A stretch of 45,995 nucleotides of DNA from assembly GCA_017515595.1 (NCBI GenBank), contig JAFWFL010000047.1, positions 1-45,995 of the forward strand, in the 5' to 3' direction. The notes below the pieces were generated by a model. That model was not told where the DNA came from. It searched no databases and was given only the letters and a program-made list of their open reading frames with translations. Source of the DNA: Coriobacteriales bacterium. Its GTDB lineage: Bacteria > Actinomycetota > Coriobacteriia > Coriobacteriales > UMGS124. Position 1 is the stretch's first letter; each line of letters starts with the position of its first letter. Both the position numbers and the translations under genes were made by a program. Positions 25,664 to 32,884 of the stretch are shown here, one piece after another.

Positions 25664-26439
25664 CAGCACGTGTAAGACGTCTTCAAAAGCCGGTCCTCTC
25701 TTTTTTAAAAGAAGGCCTGGCAGAGACCTTGTGGCCCACGCGCTGCGTAGGCTGCGACGCTCCGGGCAGTCTGCTTTGTCCGGACTGTACACAAAAACTC
25801 CCGTATATAGAACAGATGTACGCCTGCAAAAAATGCGGAGCTCCCTATGGCTATCTGGTATGTACAGAGTGCTCCGGGTGCGTAGACCGTGAAGAAATCT
25901 TTGGAGCCGAGCCCACTCCTGAGCGCTTTTGTGAGCTTGACGGAATGTGTTGTTATGGTGAACACGAGTGGCCGCTCGACCGGCTTGTGCGAACCTATAA
26001 AGACTGGTCGGAATCGCGTCTTGCAGATATACTCGGCCGTTTTATTGCAGATGCCCTCAGGGAATCAGACGGTCTCGCGCGTTTGGACTTGCAAGCGTAT
26101 GATGCGGTTTGTTTTGTTCCGGCGACCCCGCAGGCATATGCCCGGCGTGGTTTTGACCATATGGAACCAATCGCAAAGAACGTAGCAGGGCTTCTCGGCA
26201 AGCCCTGTCTTGATGTTTTGGCTCGTAGATCGCACCATGACCAGCGGTCTTTGAGCCGTGCCGAGAGGAGCTCGAATGTGAGCGGCTCTATGGTAAGCAT
26301 AAAATCGCTGACGGGTTTGAGTTTTATTTGTATTGATGATGTGTTGACAACGGGAGCTACCATTCGCGAAGCTGCACGTACACTCAAAGAAGCTGGTGCA
26401 TCTTTGGTATTTGGAGCAACCGCTGTTCGTGTATGGTAA
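25660..26439 (+). CDS. comF: ComF family phosphoribosyltransferase-like protein
   Basis: This 259-residue protein belongs to the ComF/GntX family, linked to DNA uptake in naturally competent bacteria and of uncertain chemistry elsewhere. The N-terminus has a double zinc-ribbon pattern: CVGCDAPGSLLCPDC (about 27-41) and CKKCGAPYGYLVCTEC (about 53-68). The C-terminal phosphoribosyltransferase domain has the PRPP-binding loop ICIDDVLTTGATI (about 222-234). RAYRRR-like PQAYARRGFDHME fits the family. It overlaps tsaB-rimI-tsaD by four bases. The next protein gene is 338 bases away, after a hairpin-rich region. Confidence 0.93.
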   Translation: MTARVRRLQKPVLSFLKEGLAETLWPTRCVGCDAPGSLLCPDCTQKLPYIEQMYACKKCGAPYGYLVCTECSGCVDREEIFGAEPTPERFCELDGMCCYGEHEWPLDRLVRTYKDWSESRLADILGRFIADALRESDGLARLDLQAYDAVCFVPATPQAYARRGFDHMEPIAKNVAGLLGKPCLDVLARRSHHDQRSLSRAERSSNVSGSMVSIKSLTGLSFICIDDVLTTGATIREAARTLKEAGASLVFGATAVRVW

Positions 26440-26777
26440 AAACCGGAAAGATTTGGTACTATGTGCACTATCCTCTTGGGTCTGTGGTTGCGGGCGTAAG
26501 TCCAAGTCCATGGCAGACGCGGTCAAAAGGATCCACGTAAGCTTTTATGTGCGCATAAAAGTGAGCACGGCGCGTTCTAGGAGTAAGTCATGCCGCCCGT
26601 TTAACCGTTTCAGGATACCAATATCCTGCGGGCGAGAGAGCCGTTAGTGGCGGGCATTGCGGTGCCTTAAGCGAATGCTCCGGCATGCGAGTGTGGGGTC
26701 AAAAACCAGGTCAGCCAAGAGGATGTGCTTGGGGTTTTGGGTTATTGGAGCTGCTTTAAGCAGAGAAGGAAGAAGTT
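26440..26777 (+). ncRNA. Candidate structured non-coding RNA downstream of comF (raiA-like by position)
   Basis: No coding frame of merit spans these 338 bases, but several strong hairpins do. CTTTTATG-TGCG-CATAAAAG (26542-26561) is a perfect 8-bp stem. CGCCCG (26594-26599) pairs with CGGGCG (26629-26634) and encloses AGGATA-CCAA-TATCCT (26612-26627). ATGC-TCCG-GCAT (26675-26686) has outer CG/CG pairs. CCAAG/CTTGG (26715-26732) is followed by GGTTTT. As I recall, the raiA RNA motif occurs in Firmicutes and Actinobacteria near comF and raiA genes; here comF is immediately upstream and an HPF/RaiA-family gene lies 4 kb away. The identification is inferred from structure and position, not from a motif match; a leader controlling the downstream lipoprotein is the main alternative. 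Confidence 0.45.
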
Positions 26778-27626
26778 ATGAAGCGCAGGGTCGTTGCTGT
26801 TTTGTCTTTGCTTGTATGTCTTTTGGTAAGCGGAGCTTTAATTGGCTGTTCAGACTTACCCTCTCTTGAACAGGCTCAGCGGCAAACCCAAATGTTCCCC
26901 ACCGTCAGTGAAAAAGCAACCATTACAGAAGGCGTCTTGACCATAGGCGTTAATACCGAGAACCCCCCGTATGCATGGAGAACGTCGTCTGCCGTAACCC
27001 CTGTTGAAGGTGTTGACATTGATGTCGCCCTCGCACTTGCCGAGAACATGGGTCTCACAGCACACTTTGTGAACATCGGCACCAATGTAAACGCCGCCGC
27101 AAACGGCGCCTGCGATATCGTAATGGGTGTTCAGGGTTCGGTTTTGACTGATGGCCGCGAGCTTGTTATTGGCAGCTACTCTGACAGCGCCCCCGCGATT
27201 TTTGGCGCCGAGCAGCCCGAGGTTGTCACCGTCACCGAGCTCGCGATATCCGACGTTGGCGTGCAGGACAATTCAGTCTCGGCACGAGCCCTCCAAACCA
27301 TAGCTCCTACCTGTCTTCTTACTCCGTATGCTACCTTAAATGATGCCTTTGCCGCGCTGGCAGCTGGCGATGTAGATTATGTTGCCTGCGACTCTTTCAT
27401 GGGCGGATACCTCGCAACGGCGTATCCCACCATCACCATGGTTGGCGCCCTGTCCTTGCCCGAGACCCGAGGCATCGCAGTAGCTACCTCCAACGGCGAA
27501 CTTCAAACAGCGGTGCGCAGCGCCCTCGATACCATCTCCTCCAACGGCAAGCTCCGTCTCATCAGAGAAAAATGGGTAGGCGACCTGGGAGTCATAACCT
27601 CCTCCACCCTCGTAGTGAACCAGTAG
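26778..27626 (+). CDS. Solute-binding lipoprotein, amino-acid type (SBP family 3)
   Basis: The 282-residue protein has a lipoprotein signal peptide with lipobox LIGC at the cysteine near residue 24. It continues with a type 2 periplasmic-binding fold: LTIGVNTENPPYAWR, the conserved GVDIDVALALAENMGL, and GACDIVMGVQGSVLTDGRE, as in family 3 amino-acid binding proteins. It ends with LRLIREKWVG. No ABC permease or ATPase gene is adjacent, so its transporter partner is unknown or it acts as a sensor. The terminal bases overlap a diverged copy of the palindromic element. AGAAGGAAGAAG lies before the start. Confidence 0.88.
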   Translation: MKRRVVAVLSLLVCLLVSGALIGCSDLPSLEQAQRQTQMFPTVSEKATITEGVLTIGVNTENPPYAWRTSSAVTPVEGVDIDVALALAENMGLTAHFVNIGTNVNAAANGACDIVMGVQGSVLTDGRELVIGSYSDSAPAIFGAEQPEVVTVTELAISDVGVQDNSVSARALQTIAPTCLLTPYATLNDAFAALAAGDVDYVACDSFMGGYLATAYPTITMVGALSLPETRGIAVATSNGELQTAVRSALDTISSNGKLRLIREKWVGDLGVITSSTLVVNQ

Positions 27627-27700
27627 GCTCAAACAGACCTCGCACCCGCTAAGCACTTTTAAGACGGCTTTTCTCGAAGACCTTCAGAAAATAAGAGCTT
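27623..27700 (-). repeat. Diverged half-copy of the 6655-6904 palindromic element
   Basis: The reverse complement of this stretch aligns without gaps to about 6702-6777 over about 76 bases with roughly 13 differences by eye. Shared blocks include GGTCTTCGAGAAAAGC, GTCTTA and GCGGGTGCGAGG. The last comes from the centre of the palindrome, not just the arm. No mirrored second arm is seen downstream. It starts at the stop codon of the lipoprotein gene. Confidence 0.8.
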
Positions 27701-27780
27701 CTACCTAAGGCTTTCCGGTCTTAAGTAGCAGTTTATTCAGATTCTTATTCTCTCATATTCAAAAGGTTGACGAGAAACAG

Positions 27781-28001
27781 CCACGTGCAGAGAAATTTCC
27801 AATTTGTGACTACTTAAACGCATTTGAGTTGTCTGTTTTCTGTTTTTAGCTCGTAAGGCCGAGAAGCCCAAGCTTTCTGACCTGCGGGTTCTTCTCGGCC
27901 GTTTAATCTAACCAGTCTGAGATGACTACTCAAACGCATTTGAGTTGCCACAAAACGACGATTTCTCTGCACGAGGATGTCTCTTGGGTGGTTTGCAGTT
28001 C
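27781..28001 (+). repeat. Palindromic repeat element, copy A (inverted relative to copy B)
   Basis: The outer arms (about 27785-27831 and 27922-27975) are imperfect reverse complements centred on GTGCAGAGAAAT...TTTGTGACTACT. Each arm holds its own small palindrome, ACTCAAACGCATTTGAGT or similar. A perfect inner stem GGCCGAGAAG/CTTCTCGGCC lies at 27857-27866 and 27891-27900. The whole block is the reverse complement of 31360-31570, including the flank GTCTCTTGGGTGGT. Weaker similarity between the copies extends a little further on both sides, up to the rlmK stop codon. No open frame for a transposase. Confidence 0.9.
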
Positions 28002-28013
28002 TTTTTAGTGCAT

Positions 28014-29102
28014 TTATTTCTCTGCCGGGACGGTTCTCTGGGCCAGGTAGCAATGGTGTATGCGGGCGTTGCGGGCAAAATCCTCGGGAATTGATTCTGC
28101 CGAGATATCTTTGAGCTCAACTCCTGCTTTTGCGAGCGCTTCTGTGTCAGGTTTAAATGACCTGAGGTTGCACGAGAATACCAGTGTCCCACCTTTGGTG
28201 AGCAGGCGCGATGCCCCAATGATAAGCTCGGCATGATCTCGCTGTACTTCAAAGCCACGCTTGCGCATGCGGGCGGAATTCGAGAAGGTGGGAGGGTCTA
28301 CAAAAATGAGGTCCCAGCGGTTTTTGGTGTGGCGTTGCTCCTGAATCCAGGGCATAGTATCAGCCTGAATAAACTCATGCTTTGTGCCCTTAAATCCATT
28401 TTGCTCCATATTACGGACTGCCCACTCAAGATAGGTGCGCGAGAGGTCAACGGTGGTTGTTGCATATGCTCCGCCGGCTGCCGCATAGCAGGTCGCGCTG
28501 CCGGTATATGCAAACAGGTTCAAAAACCTTGTGCCTTTAGCCATGTCTTCAAGCATTTTACGCACATTGCGGTGGTCCAAAAACAGGCCCGTGTCGAGAT
28601 AATCCGAGAAATTTACTTCAAAAATATGACCGTTTTCCTCGACAAGCGCAACCGCGTGCTCGTTTTGGTGTTCGCTGTATTGCGACCCACCCTTGCTCTT
28701 TTGACGTACCTTTAAAAACACTTGAGAAGCGTCTACCTGGAGAATTGGGGGTATAAGCGCCATTACGTCTGCAAGGCGCATCGCGGCGCGCTCAGGGTCA
28801 ATATGTTTGGGCGCTGCATACTCGGCAACCACAACCCACCTGCCGGGCGTGGCAGGCGTACCCTCATAGATATCAATGCACACCGCATAATCAGGAAGGT
28901 CTGCATCATAAACCCGGTAGCAGGTAATACCTTGCTTGCGGGCCCACTTTGAGCGCTGTTTATAAGCCTTCACCAGGCGTGCGGCAAACTGGTCGCTTGC
29001 TGCAATTTGCACTTCTACACGGCGCCCCTGGACCGGCTCCAGATAAATGGCTTCCTGCCCGCTCTGTGCTTCGTCTTCTAACGGGGAGTCTCCTGTATCC
29101 AT
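28014..29102 (-). CDS. rlmK: RlmK-like 23S rRNA guanine-N7 methyltransferase (stand-alone)
   Basis: The 362-residue protein aligns from memory with the C-terminal (RlmK) half of E. coli RlmKL, which makes m7G2069 in 23S rRNA. Shared features are FAARLVKAYKQRSKWARKQG, CYRVYDADLPDYAV, the linker WVVVAEYAAPKHID, TDYLDTGLFLDHR-like SDYLDTGLFLDHRN, the SAM loop NLFAYTGSATCYAAAGGA, VDLSRTYLEWA, and the catalytic VDPPTFSNSARM. The RlmL half with THUMP domain is missing. The start at 29102 has AAAGAGGGG upstream. It is the last gene of a degV - membrane protein - rlmK operon; the palindromic element A abuts its stop. Confidence 0.88.
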   Translation of the reverse strand: MDTGDSPLEDEAQSGQEAIYLEPVQGRRVEVQIAASDQFAARLVKAYKQRSKWARKQGITCYRVYDADLPDYAVCIDIYEGTPATPGRWVVVAEYAAPKHIDPERAAMRLADVMALIPPILQVDASQVFLKVRQKSKGGSQYSEHQNEHAVALVEENGHIFEVNFSDYLDTGLFLDHRNVRKMLEDMAKGTRFLNLFAYTGSATCYAAAGGAYATTTVDLSRTYLEWAVRNMEQNGFKGTKHEFIQADTMPWIQEQRHTKNRWDLIFVDPPTFSNSARMRKRGFEVQRDHAELIIGASRLLTKGGTLVFSCNLRSFKPDTEALAKAGVELKDISAESIPEDFARNARIHHCYLAQRTVPAEK

Positions 29103-29112
29103 ATGCCCCTCT

Positions 29113-29517
29113 TTAATGCTCTTTATTCTTGCCTACGCTCACCAAGTCACGCTCGGCGCGCTCTTTAGCTGTCATGCCTTCTTCTTTTGCACGCTCGGCT
29201 GCTTCGGCAGCTTCTAAGTGGTCTTTGTTAACTCTAAAAAAGGTGTCGTGCTTTTTCCAAATACCTACAGATTGCCCAAAGCCTGCTTTAAGTCCGGCAA
29301 TTACACCCGCAATTAACCCGATTGCAAGGCCCGAGAAACCCACGTATCCAATGGCCACAATAAGCGCCGAGAAAAGAATGCCCGCCACTATGGCGATGAG
29401 ATTGCAAATCCAATACTGGCGGGAGGTTTCGAGGGTTTCTCCCCAGGTAGTTCCAATTTTGTAGCCTATAAGGATTCCGAGTACTCCAAAGAGCACAAGA
29501 ATAATAACGACATCCAC
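29113..29517 (-). CDS. Small membrane protein of unknown function
   Basis: This 134-residue protein has three hydrophobic stretches (about 2-22, 38-58 and 60-78). The last two are Gly/Ala-rich, with a GLAIGLIAGVIAGLKAG segment. A charged, Glu/Lys/Ala-rich cytoplasmic tail (about 95-134) follows and is probably helical. I do not recognise the family. Translation likely starts at GTG 29517, since GGGAG lies eight bases upstream. It is 11 bases after degV and 10 bases before rlmK, so the three are co-transcribed. Confidence 0.75.
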   Translation of the reverse strand: MDVVIILVLFGVLGILIGYKIGTTWGETLETSRQYWICNLIAIVAGILFSALIVAIGYVGFSGLAIGLIAGVIAGLKAGFGQSVGIWKKHDTFFRVNKDHLEAAEAAERAKEEGMTAKERAERDLVSVGKNKEH

Positions 29518-29528
29518 GTTACCGCTCC

Positions 29529-30464
29529 CTAGCGCTTACCAAGCTGAATGAGCGCGCGGTCGATGCCCCAGAAAGAAATCGCAACCATACCGGGGCCTAC
29601 ATGTGCTCCAATGGTGGGATCAAGAATAAGCCGTACAATTTGCGGGCACGTGTCTTTGAGCTCGGCCCGTACCATTTCTTCGAGATAATCTGCGTCATCA
29701 GCACATCCGGCATCCACAATGGCAATAGGGCCATGCCGGGAAGCATCATAATTGTTCTCAAGCGTCGCGGCAAGATTTTTGAGTGACTTGCGCCTGCCGC
29801 GCGACATCCCTGTGAGCGTGAGCGCTCCGTCAAGGTCAAACGCGAGATTCGCCTTCATGTCGAGAAGAGTACTTAGTTTCGCCGCAGATTTGGGCACTCT
29901 GCCGCCCGCTGCAAGCCAATTAAGTGAATCGAGGGTAAAGTATCCGTGTACATAATTGGGAGCCGTCTGAGCCCATTGTGCAATTTCACGCATGGTAAGA
30001 CCACGGTCGCGCAACGCGCACGCTTCCATTGCCAAAAGCAAAGCAGAAAGCGAAGGCAACCGGTTATCGAGAACTTCTATCTCAAAGCCGGGGTGATCTT
30101 CGCGCACAATAGCCGCGGCTTTAAGCGCATCGTCCACCGAGCGCGAAAGTCCCGCGGTAAAGCTCAGATAGAGCGTGGGTATGCCCGCCTCGGCCATACT
30201 GTTAAAGATTTCCACAAAATGGCCAGTAGGTATTGCGCTTGTCAGTACTTTTGCGCCGTTGCGCATCAGGCCATAAAACTCTTGCGATGAAACTGATTCA
30301 AATTGATCATCAATGCAGTCTTTTCCGTCGAGAACATACGGGAACTCAATAATATCCACGCCGAGCTTTTGTGCGATTTCGCACGTGATATCAGAGCATG
30401 AATCGACCACTATACGGCATGTTTGATGATTTGAATATGCACGGAAAAAACGCTTGTCAATCAT
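29529..30464 (-). CDS. DegV family fatty-acid-binding protein
   Basis: DegV-type proteins bind a fatty acid and in some bacteria work as FakB, presenting it to the FakA kinase. The 311-residue protein has the N-terminal RIVVDSCSDIT, the lipid-site motif KVLTSAIPTGHFVEIF, LYLSFTAGLSRSVDDA, and GYFTLDSLNWLAAGGRVPKSAA. The C-terminal domain ends near IGAHVGPGMVAI. No fakA gene is in the window. ATG 30464 is the preferred start; a TTG seven codons upstream has no better ribosome site, and neither is strong. A terminator separates it from hpf. Confidence 0.92.
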   Translation of the reverse strand: MIDKRFFRAYSNHQTCRIVVDSCSDITCEIAQKLGVDIIEFPYVLDGKDCIDDQFESVSSQEFYGLMRNGAKVLTSAIPTGHFVEIFNSMAEAGIPTLYLSFTAGLSRSVDDALKAAAIVREDHPGFEIEVLDNRLPSLSALLLAMEACALRDRGLTMREIAQWAQTAPNYVHGYFTLDSLNWLAAGGRVPKSAAKLSTLLDMKANLAFDLDGALTLTGMSRGRRKSLKNLAATLENNYDASRHGPIAIVDAGCADDADYLEEMVRAELKDTCPQIVRLILDPTIGAHVGPGMVAISFWGIDRALIQLGKR

Positions 30465-30499
30465 AAACCACTGAGCCTTTCGCAACCTTGAGCAATAAG

Positions 30500-30531
30500 A
30501 AAAGAGACGGTTGCACGCAACCGTCTCTTTT
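30500..30531 (-). terminator. Strong bidirectional terminator between hpf and degV
   Basis: A perfect 15-bp inverted repeat (AAAAGAGACGGTTGC and its complement) with a two-base loop carries A residues on one side and T residues on the other. It works for leftward transcription from hpf and could work in the other direction. It lies between the hpf stop and the degV start, so degV needs its own promoter or partial read-through. Confidence 0.9.
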
Positions 30532-30550
30532 GATTGCTACATGCTACCTA

Positions 30551-31147
30551 CTATGCACCCATTGCAGGGGCAGGGCTAATTGGCTTAAGAATGCCATAGC
30601 CTTCATCTTTGCGGCGATAAATAACGTTGACGTCGCCCGTCTCGGCATTGGTAAATACAAAGAAGGGGTGGCCCAGAAGATCTGTCTGCAAAAGGGCCTG
30701 GTCTACCGTGAGTCTTGTGAACTCAATAAGCTTCTCGCGCAGAATCTCTTCCTGTTCCTCTTCTTCCTCTGCTTCAGGCTGCTTTTGCTCAGCTATCTCC
30801 GGAAGCTCAACTGCAAGATCAGAGAGTGATCCGGACTGACGCTGGCGCCTGTCAATTACACGGGTCTTATACTTACGCAACTGCCTGGATACGCGGTCTG
30901 CTGCCGCATCAATGGCGGCGTACATATCTGTGGCGGCTTCGCTAACGCGAATTACCGTGCCCTTGGTAAATACCGTGACCTCCACAACCTGGGGAACAGG
31001 ATTTGCAGGGTTCTTCTCGACGCGGAGAACAACCTCTGCCTCCATAGGAATGTCAAAGACATTCGTGGCGGCCTCGAGTTTCTCGGTAACGTGTGCGCGC
31101 AATCCATCAGAAACAGCGATGTTGCGTCCGGTTATTGTAATGTTCAT
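30551..31147 (-). CDS. hpf: Ribosome hibernation-promoting factor, long form
   Basis: Long HPF dimerises 70S ribosomes into inactive 100S particles in stationary phase. The 198-residue protein has the N-terminal RaiA/S30AE domain (about 1-100, with ITITGRNIAVSDGLRAHVTEKL and YAAIDAAADRVSRQLRKYK). A Glu-rich linker follows, and then the C-terminal dimerisation domain (about 145-190) with LGHPFFVFTNAETGDVNVIYRRKDEGYG. ATG 31147 is chosen, with AAAGGAG upstream; an in-frame start five codons earlier has none. The gene is expressed leftward and ends at a strong terminator. Confidence 0.95.
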   Translation of the reverse strand: MNITITGRNIAVSDGLRAHVTEKLEAATNVFDIPMEAEVVLRVEKNPANPVPQVVEVTVFTKGTVIRVSEAATDMYAAIDAAADRVSRQLRKYKTRVIDRRQRQSGSLSDLAVELPEIAEQKQPEAEEEEEQEEILREKLIEFTRLTVDQALLQTDLLGHPFFVFTNAETGDVNVIYRRKDEGYGILKPISPAPAMGA

Positions 31148-31282
31148 ACAAGCTCCTTTCACTCAACGAACACGTTAAGAGAAAGCTTACCCCAACTTGG
31201 AGCAAGAAACGCGCTCAATCTCAAAATAATTTGATGTTTTTTGCAGATTAACATTCTAAGAAGGCCAAAAGGCAAAACTTTT

Positions 31283-31360
31283 GGTCTGTTGGGAGTCACA
31301 AGTGAGTCACGGGCATGAGATAAAACCCGCATCCTCGTGACTCAAATAGAAGATCAGACC
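31283..31360. other. Nested inverted repeats upstream of hpf
   Basis: GGTCTG (31283-31288) pairs with CAGACC (31355-31360). Inside, GAGTCACG (31304-31311) pairs with CGTGACTC (31336-31343), and GGG/CCC pairs inside that. The structure sits next to palindromic element B within the 466-base gap between the hpf start and the larC stop. The rest of that gap is element B and about 110 bases next to hpf in which I see no clear promoter. Confidence 0.5.
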
Positions 31361-31570
31361 ACCCAAGAGATATCCTTGTGCAGAGAAATCGTCGTTTTGT
31401 GACAACTCAAATGCGTTTGAGTAGTCATCTCAGACTGGTTAGAATAAGTGGCCGAGAAGAACCCGCAGGTCAGAAAGCTGGAGCTTCTCGGCCTTACGAG
31501 CCAAAAGAAGAAAACTGACTACTTAAATGCGTTTGAGTAGTCACAAAACGACGATTTCTCTGCATGAGGC
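31360..31570 (-). repeat. Palindromic repeat element, copy B
   Basis: The arms at about 31376-31427 and 31516-31568 are about 50-base imperfect reverse complements. They contain GCAGAGAAATCGTCGTTTTGTGAC and the small palindrome ACTCAAATGCGTTTGAGT. The inner perfect stem GGCCGAGAAG/CTTCTCGGCC lies at 31450-31459 and 31484-31493. It is the inverted counterpart of copy A at 27781-28001. Together they flank the 3.4-kb block rlmK to hpf. It lies between larC and hpf and ends about 45 bases after the larC stop. Confidence 0.9.
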
Positions 31571-31613
31571 CGTTTCTTTGAGAACGTCTCAGGAGGAGGA
31601 CTTTTGAGGGCGC

Positions 31614-32879
31614 CTATTCTTTTGCTGTGCAGGCGGCGAGTGCGGCTCGGTAGGCTTCTTGGTAGGGGATATGAGCTGTTTGGGCTAGGTTGCAGACGCT
31701 TTTATACTCGGGGTAAAGCCTTGTTTCTCTGGTGGGGAGGATGACGGCCTTGGCATCACAGGGACCAAAGGGTGTGGTAATGCTGGCCATAGAGCGCTCG
31801 AGAACACTACGTTCAAGGGGAATTCTGCGAATGCCAATGGTTGTTGTCTCAAAGAAAACATATGATTCTACCGAAGGGCGCACATCTTCCGAGCATATAA
31901 CCTGGAGTTGCCACGCAGGGCGGTTCTTTTTGGTATAGATGGGCAGGTAATGAGCTTCGACCGCTCCGAGGCCGAGAATACCGTCCAAAGCATGGCCCAG
32001 CATTTCTCCGGGGGCGTCGTCAATATCGCACTCGAGCTTCCAGAGGGTTTTTGCGGTTGCGCTTTCTTGCGTATGGATGAGCATAGCCCGCACAATCCCG
32101 CTTGTCTGAGGGTAATTGCGCTTTCCGGCGCCCAGGCCCACTTTCTCCACGGTAAATGCGCTGTGCAGCATTTGAGGGCTTCTGAGTGCTGCGATGCAAG
32201 CTGCTCCGGTGGGCGTAACGAGCTCTCCGTGCACCGAGTCAAGAATGCGCAAAGGAATTGCATAAGCGCTCGCGATAGCTGCTACGGCAGGCACGGGAAC
32301 AGGCATCATGCCGTGAGCGCAGCGAACGGTACCGCTCCCTTCGCAAAGCTCGCTTACATACACGGTATCTATGCCAAGATTGTCTATACAGACCGCAACC
32401 GAGACAATATCTACAATGGAATCAAGCGCTCCCACCTCGTGAAAGTGCACGGTTTCTTTAGTTGCACCGTGAACCTGAGCTTCACTCTCGGCTAAAATCG
32501 TGAAAATTTGTGTGGCGAGCAAAGAAGCTCGGTCTGTAAGCTGGCCTTTTGAGAGTATTGCCAAGACATCGCCAAGAGTGCGATGGCCGTGATGCATATC
32601 ATGATTTTGGTGATGTTCAACCTCATCGTGAGCTGTCCCGTAGAGGTACTCCATGTCATGGTCATGGTTTTCAAAATCTTCGCCGAGAAGGACTTCAAAA
32701 TCGCAGGCATCAAGTCCATTCTTTTTGACTCTTGATATTTGGGTGGTACAACCTTCCAGTTCAAGTGAAGCAAGAGCATCACGCAAAACATCCAGGTCAG
32801 CGCCCAAGTCGAGCAAAGCGGCTATAAGCATGTCTCCGGCAACACCGGCCGAGCAATCGAGCAAGAGTTCACGTGTCAT
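31614..32879 (-). CDS. larC: Nickel-pincer cofactor synthase LarC
   Basis: LarC inserts nickel in the last step of nickel-pincer nucleotide synthesis, the cofactor of lactate racemase and other LarA family enzymes. The 421-residue single open frame has the N-terminal LLLDCSAGVAGDMLIAALLDLG, then the FHEVGALDSIVDIV motif, then VPVPAVAAIA and the GELVTPTGAACIAAL block. A His/Asp-rich insert (about 73-100, with HDHD and HHQNHDMHHGH) probably binds nickel. In Lactobacillus plantarum LarC is split over two frames by a programmed frameshift; here it is one frame. AAGGAG lies before the start. larB precedes it by five bases. Confidence 0.94.
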   Translation of the reverse strand: MTRELLLDCSAGVAGDMLIAALLDLGADLDVLRDALASLELEGCTTQISRVKKNGLDACDFEVLLGEDFENHDHDMEYLYGTAHDEVEHHQNHDMHHGHRTLGDVLAILSKGQLTDRASLLATQIFTILAESEAQVHGATKETVHFHEVGALDSIVDIVSVAVCIDNLGIDTVYVSELCEGSGTVRCAHGMMPVPVPAVAAIASAYAIPLRILDSVHGELVTPTGAACIAALRSPQMLHSAFTVEKVGLGAGKRNYPQTSGIVRAMLIHTQESATAKTLWKLECDIDDAPGEMLGHALDGILGLGAVEAHYLPIYTKKNRPAWQLQVICSEDVRPSVESYVFFETTTIGIRRIPLERSVLERSMASITTPFGPCDAKAVILPTRETRLYPEYKSVCNLAQTAHIPYQEAYRAALAACTAKE

Positions 32880-32884
32880 GGCGT

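Noticed and set aside
26440-26777. tmRNA, RNase P RNA or SRP RNA at the region after comF
   Set aside because: The conserved hallmark sequences I know for these (for example the GGAAGGAAGCA-type SRP loop, the tRNA-like ends of tmRNA, or the RNase P core) are not present.
31283-31360. Nested stems upstream of hpf as a terminator for larC
   Set aside because: No T run follows in the leftward direction, and it lies 250 bases or more beyond the larC stop with element B between.
27781-31570. Repeated TCAAATGCGTTTGA palindromes considered as a CRISPR array
   Set aside because: There are only paired arms within each element, no regular spacers, and no cas genes.
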